A stretch of 64,000 nt of DNA, from positions 6,081,524 to 6,145,523 of the forward strand of contig CP036434.1 in the NCBI GenBank assembly GCA_007751475.1. Reading direction: 5' to 3'. Below are positions 63,380-64,000 of this stretch, in pieces. The notes below the pieces were generated by a model. That model was not told where the DNA came from and did not search any database. It was given only the letters and a program-made list of their open reading frames with translations. Position numbers and translations under genes: made by a program. Within the stretch, counting starts at the first letter, position 1. Every line of letters begins with the position of its first letter. Source of the stretch: Saltatorellus ferox (GTDB lineage Bacteria > Planctomycetota > UBA1135 > GCA-002686595).

Positions 63380-64000
63380 CTACTTGCTGCTCGGGCGCGA
63401 CTTGGAGGCCTTGACCACCAGAGCCTGGGTGATCATCTGGGGCGGATTCGGACGGTTCATTTCCTGCTGGAAGAGCGCGTTCTGCGAGTCCATGCGCACC
63501 TGATTCGCCGCGAGACGGTTGATGAGGGAGTAGTTGCCTTCGACTCCCTTCACGATGCTTTCGACGGCGTCCATGCCGATGATGACCTGGCCGAAAGCGC
63601 TGTACTTGCCGTCGAGGCCCGACGACTTCCTGTGGACGATGAAGAACTCGGAAGTGGCCGAGTTGATGTCGTTCGGGAGGCGCGCGGCCGAGAGGACGCC
63701 CGCTTCATGCTTGCGGCTGTTGAACTCTGCATCCAGCTTGCGAGGAGCGACTTCACCGCTGGCGGCCTTGCCGCCCTGGACCATGAACGTCGGGATGACG
63801 CGGTGGAATCCGGAGCCGTCGTAGAACCCCTTCGACGCGAGATCGAGGAAGTTCCTCACGTGATTCGGCGCCACGTCGGGCCACATCTCGAGCCAGATCG
63901 GACCGCCGGTCGTCTGAAGGACGACCTGGTAGTTGCCGAGCTGCTCCTTGGGAAGCTCCTCGAAGTTGATGCCGCGCTCGGGCAGTCCGAGGTAGATCAC
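63380..64000 (-). CDS. Peptidyl-prolyl cis-trans isomerase, cyclophilin type (5' end outside window)
   Basis: The frame is open through the right edge, and 206 codons are present. The first codon in the window is a GTG, but the protein probably continues upstream. A cyclophilin domain spans residues about 25-150, with GFHRVIPTFMVQGG, SEFFIVHRKSSGLDGKYSAFG and FLDLASKGFYDG. The Trp usual in cytosolic cyclophilins is absent. A C-terminal extension (about 150-206) ends in a basic tail (KASKSRPSSK). A longer N-terminus could bear a signal peptide; this cannot be seen here. It differs strongly from the neighbour at 62835, so the pair is not a recent duplicate. Confidence 0.92.
   Translation of the reverse strand: MIYLGLPERGINFEELPKEQLGNYQVVLQTTGGPIWLEMWPDVAPNHVRNFLDLASKGFYDGSGFHRVIPTFMVQGGKAASGEVAPRKLDAEFNSRKHEAGVLSAARLPNDINSATSEFFIVHRKSSGLDGKYSAFGQVIIGMDAVESIVKGVEGNYSLINRLAANQVRMDSQNALFQQEMNRPNPPQMITQALVVKASKSRPSSK

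Overview
The window is high-GC bacterial chromosome, densely coding on both strands. It reads as Planctomycetota, probably a lineage with many secreted proteins. The signs are a formylglycine sulfatase, DUF4331, DUF4198 and DUF2911 proteins, a secreted prenyltransferase-repeat protein, beta-helix and FG-GAP surface proteins, ECF sigma factors fused to membrane-anchored ectodomains, and a cupredoxin-carboxypeptidase-regulatory protein. This assignment rests on gene content; no rRNA lies in the window.

Layout. 1-4.2 kb: the start of a beta-helix surface protein, a sulfatase, an 83-bp-arm palindrome and an S9 (DPP-IV-like) peptidase. 4.2-6.8 kb: a translationally coupled ABC exporter operon. 6.8-12.7 kb: a DedA protein, a K+-dependent membrane pyrophosphatase, RsfS (apparently starting at ATC), a terminator and a hybrid histidine kinase. 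12.7-19.5 kb: a matrixin-type metalloprotease with IPT/TIG repeats and its partner, a PDZ protein, a cupredoxin protein and PPi-dependent phosphofructokinase. 19.7-21.1 kb: tRNA-Leu(AAG), then a 1.15-kb giant imperfect inverted repeat whose hinge is twelve perfect copies of a 7-bp unit. 21.2-32.9 kb: a membrane-anchored unknown, aminotransferase, HD phosphohydrolase, queuosine-tRNA mannosyltransferase homologue, lipoprotein, di-heme peroxidase, transaldolase and a UvrD-type helicase. 33-37.9 kb: DUF4331, DUF4198 and terpene-cyclase-like secreted proteins. 37.9-43.6 kb: an AlgJ/AlgX-like SGNH cluster, including a 41-aa membrane peptide. 43.8-53.2 kb: two sigma-factor/ectodomain fusions flanking an FG-GAP protein, an oxidoreductase and a lipoprotein. 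53.5-57.4 kb: a divergent pair of beta-helix proteins, a DUF2911 lipoprotein and a small membrane protein. 57.5-64 kb: a minus-strand run with an isocitrate/isopropylmalate-type dehydrogenase, an aconitase-family hydro-lyase, thiolase, enoyl-CoA hydratase and two cyclophilins.

How genes fit together. The pyrophosphatase and PPi-dependent phosphofructokinase point to a pyrophosphate-linked energy economy. Much of the rest serves the cell surface and periplasm. Eight gene heads carry a TANNNT box exactly 6 or 7 nt upstream of the start codon, suggesting that leaderless transcripts are common here. The most unusual structures are the giant hairpin next to the tRNA, the loop-less 83-bp palindrome, and the paired membrane-spanning sigma-factor fusions.
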